Shown piece by piece: positions 62,704 to 64,000 of a stretch of DNA of 64,000 nucleotides. The stretch is from Urechidicola croceus. GTDB lineage: Bacteria > Bacteroidota > Bacteroidia > Flavobacteriales > Flavobacteriaceae. The stretch's first letter is position 1; every line of letters starts with the position of its first letter. The notes below the pieces were generated by a model. The model was not told where the DNA came from, did no database searches, and was given only the letters and a program-made list of their open reading frames with translations. The stretch lies in assembly GCF_001761325.1 (NCBI RefSeq), contig NZ_CP017478.1, forward strand, positions 1,370,001 to 1,434,000, given 5' to 3'. A program made the position numbers and the translations under genes.

Positions 62704-63939
62704 ATGGAATTACTTACTACAAATAATGTATGGATGATGATCTGTACGGCTCTTGTTTTCTTTATGCACTTAGGATTTGCATTATTAGAAATAGGGTTAA
62801 CAAGACAAAAAAATACAATTAACATTTTATTTAAAAATATTTTTATCATTACAGTTGGACTATTACTTTATTGTCTTTTAGGATTCAACTTAATGTACCC
62901 AGGTTTTGAAGAAGGTTCATCTGGATTCTTTGGATTTGCTGGATTTGGAATTACTGCTCCTGAAGGAGGAATGACTGTTGATTATGCCGATGGTGGGTAC
63001 ACTTGGTGGACAGACTTCTTATTTCAAGGTATGTTTGCTGCAACTGCTGCAACTATAGTTTCTGGTGCCGTTGCTGAACGTATCAAAATTGTGCCATTTA
63101 TGATTTTTACAGTTATATATGTAGGAATTGTTTACCCACTTGCAGGTTCTTGGAAATGGGGAGGCGGGTTCTTAGATATGAGAGAAACTCCTTTTTATGA
63201 TTTTGCTGGGTCTACATTAGTTCACTCTGTTGGAGGTTGGGCAGCTCTAGTAGCTGTATGGTTATTAGGTGCTCGTATTGGAAAATTCAAAGATGGTAAA
63301 CCACAAGCAATTCCTGGACACAATATTCCATTAGCAACTGCTGGTGTGCTAATCCTTTGGTTAGGTTGGTTTGGATTTAATGGTGGTTCAGTCCTTTCTG
63401 CCGATCCTGAATTAACTTCATTAACTCTTGTTACTACTTGTTTAGCCGCAGCTGCTGGAGGTGTTGTTGCCTTTATAGTATCAACTGCTCTTTACAAAAA
63501 CCTTGATTTAACAATGTATTTGAACGGTATCTTAGGAGGGTTAGTTGGTATTACTGCTGGAGCAGATCAAATGAGTCCAACAGATGCAATACTAATTGGT
63601 GGAATCGCAGGTGCAATTATCGTTGGTGGTGTTGCATTAATCGACAAGTTAAAACTTGATGATCCAGTTGGAGCCATTACTGTACATTTAATTTGTGGTA
63701 TCTGGGGAACTTTAGCTGTAGGTATTTTTGGTGCACTAGCTGGAGTTGATCAATTAATCAGTCAATTAGTTGGAATTGTTTCATATGCAGCAATATGTAT
63801 CTCAACTTCATTCATTATATTCTTTATTCTTAAGAAAACTATCGGCATTAGAGTTTCTGAAAAAGAAGAACTTGAAGGGCTTGACGGGCATGAGCATGGA
63901 ATGGATGCTTATCCTGATTTCAGATTGAACGAACATTAA
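62704..63939 (+). CDS. amtB: Ammonium transporter (Amt family)
   Basis: A 411-residue inner-membrane channel with 11 expected membrane segments. Amt marks include WMMICTALVFFMHLGFALLE, YPLAGSWKWGGGFLDM, FAGSTLVHSVGGWAALVA (first pore His), ILWLGWFGFNGGSVLS, ILGGLVGITAGAD and VHLICGIWGTLAVG (second pore His). It conducts ammonium into the cell and is gated by the P-II protein encoded 35 bp upstream. There is no cleavable signal peptide. The C-terminal tail (GHEHGMDAYPDFRLNEH) is the part that P-II normally contacts. Confidence 0.95.
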   Translation: MELLTTNNVWMMICTALVFFMHLGFALLEIGLTRQKNTINILFKNIFIITVGLLLYCLLGFNLMYPGFEEGSSGFFGFAGFGITAPEGGMTVDYADGGYTWWTDFLFQGMFAATAATIVSGAVAERIKIVPFMIFTVIYVGIVYPLAGSWKWGGGFLDMRETPFYDFAGSTLVHSVGGWAALVAVWLLGARIGKFKDGKPQAIPGHNIPLATAGVLILWLGWFGFNGGSVLSADPELTSLTLVTTCLAAAAGGVVAFIVSTALYKNLDLTMYLNGILGGLVGITAGADQMSPTDAILIGGIAGAIIVGGVALIDKLKLDDPVGAITVHLICGIWGTLAVGIFGALAGVDQLISQLVGIVSYAAICISTSFIIFFILKKTIGIRVSEKEELEGLDGHEHGMDAYPDFRLNEH

Positions 63940-63968
63940 AAATAAATATATAGTTAGTATTTAACAAA

Positions 63969-63990
63969 ATATTACTTTAAAAAGTAATAT
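63969..63990 (+). terminator. Possible terminator hairpin after amtB
   Basis: A perfect 10-bp inverted repeat ATATTACTTT/AAAGTAATAT (63969-63978 with 63981-63990) 30 bases after the stop codon. No clear T-run follows before the window ends, so function is uncertain. Confidence 0.4.
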
Positions 63991-64000
63991 GTTTATAAGG

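Overview
The window is a gene-dense, AT-rich chromosomal stretch from a member of the Bacteroidota, most likely the family Flavobacteriaceae. The evidence is the presence of type IX secretion and gliding genes (porV, porU, gldJ), a SusC/SusD/SusE polysaccharide utilization locus, lipoproteins and TonB-dependent receptors, and promoters of the Bacteroidota type (TTTG, then about 19 bp, then TAnnTTTG) in place of -35/-10 boxes. A NhaB-type Na+/H+ antiporter would fit a marine lifestyle, but that is inference. I see no prophage, transposase, integrase, rRNA or CRISPR array, and no gene-free stretch longer than 300 bases.

Layout. 1-4.6 kb: the 3' part of manC, a DUF389 membrane protein and a TonB-dependent receptor. 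4.7-10.2 kb: a PQQ-type sugar dehydrogenase lipoprotein, tRNA-Lys, an MlaE/MlaF-type lipid ABC pair, a PafA-type alkaline phosphatase and an M90 peptidase with a SEC-C tail. 10.2-18.4 kb: a methyltransferase, cdd, porV and porU on the minus strand, with gldJ divergent. 18.5-22.6 kb: murF, a GlcNAc-kinase-like ATPase, gapA and pfkA. 22.8-43.1 kb: an alpha-glucan (maltose/starch) locus. Its minus-strand operon encodes an MFS transporter, beta-phosphoglucomutase, GH65 phosphorylase and three GH13 lipoproteins. It also has a LacI regulator and a divergent plus-strand arm of SusC, SusD, SusE and a T9SS-exported GH13 amylase. 43.1-51.9 kb: an accessory-looking envelope-protease locus (CHASE2 protein, FecR-like protein, three tandem M48 metalloprotease paralogues with different C-terminal modules, a small lipoprotein and a papain-like protease with a DUF4384-like tail). 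52-59.8 kb: DUF6526 protein, tRNA-Val, a duplicated-domain secreted protein, folC, tonB-exbD-exbB, nhaB and anmK. 59.9-64 kb: an acyl-CoA dehydrogenase and a nitrogen operon (porin, P-II protein, ammonium transporter).

How it works together. The glucan locus is a complete route. SusC/D/E and the secreted amylase capture and cut alpha-glucan at the surface, the lipoprotein GH13 enzymes trim oligosaccharides, the MFS protein imports maltose, and GH65 with beta-phosphoglucomutase yields glucose and glucose-6-phosphate. These feed glycolysis, and pfkA and gapA lie next door. PorU/PorV belong to the machine that exports the secreted amylase. The tonB-exbB-exbD genes could energize the SusC and TonB-dependent receptors.

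Points that most deserve a second look: the SusD protein carries an inserted SusE-type starch-binding module; the 44-52 kb protease locus has one M48 head joined to three different tails; a repeated ACCCCCTA-type motif lies upstream of the nitrogen operon; and a two-part element is shared by the two arms of the glucan locus.
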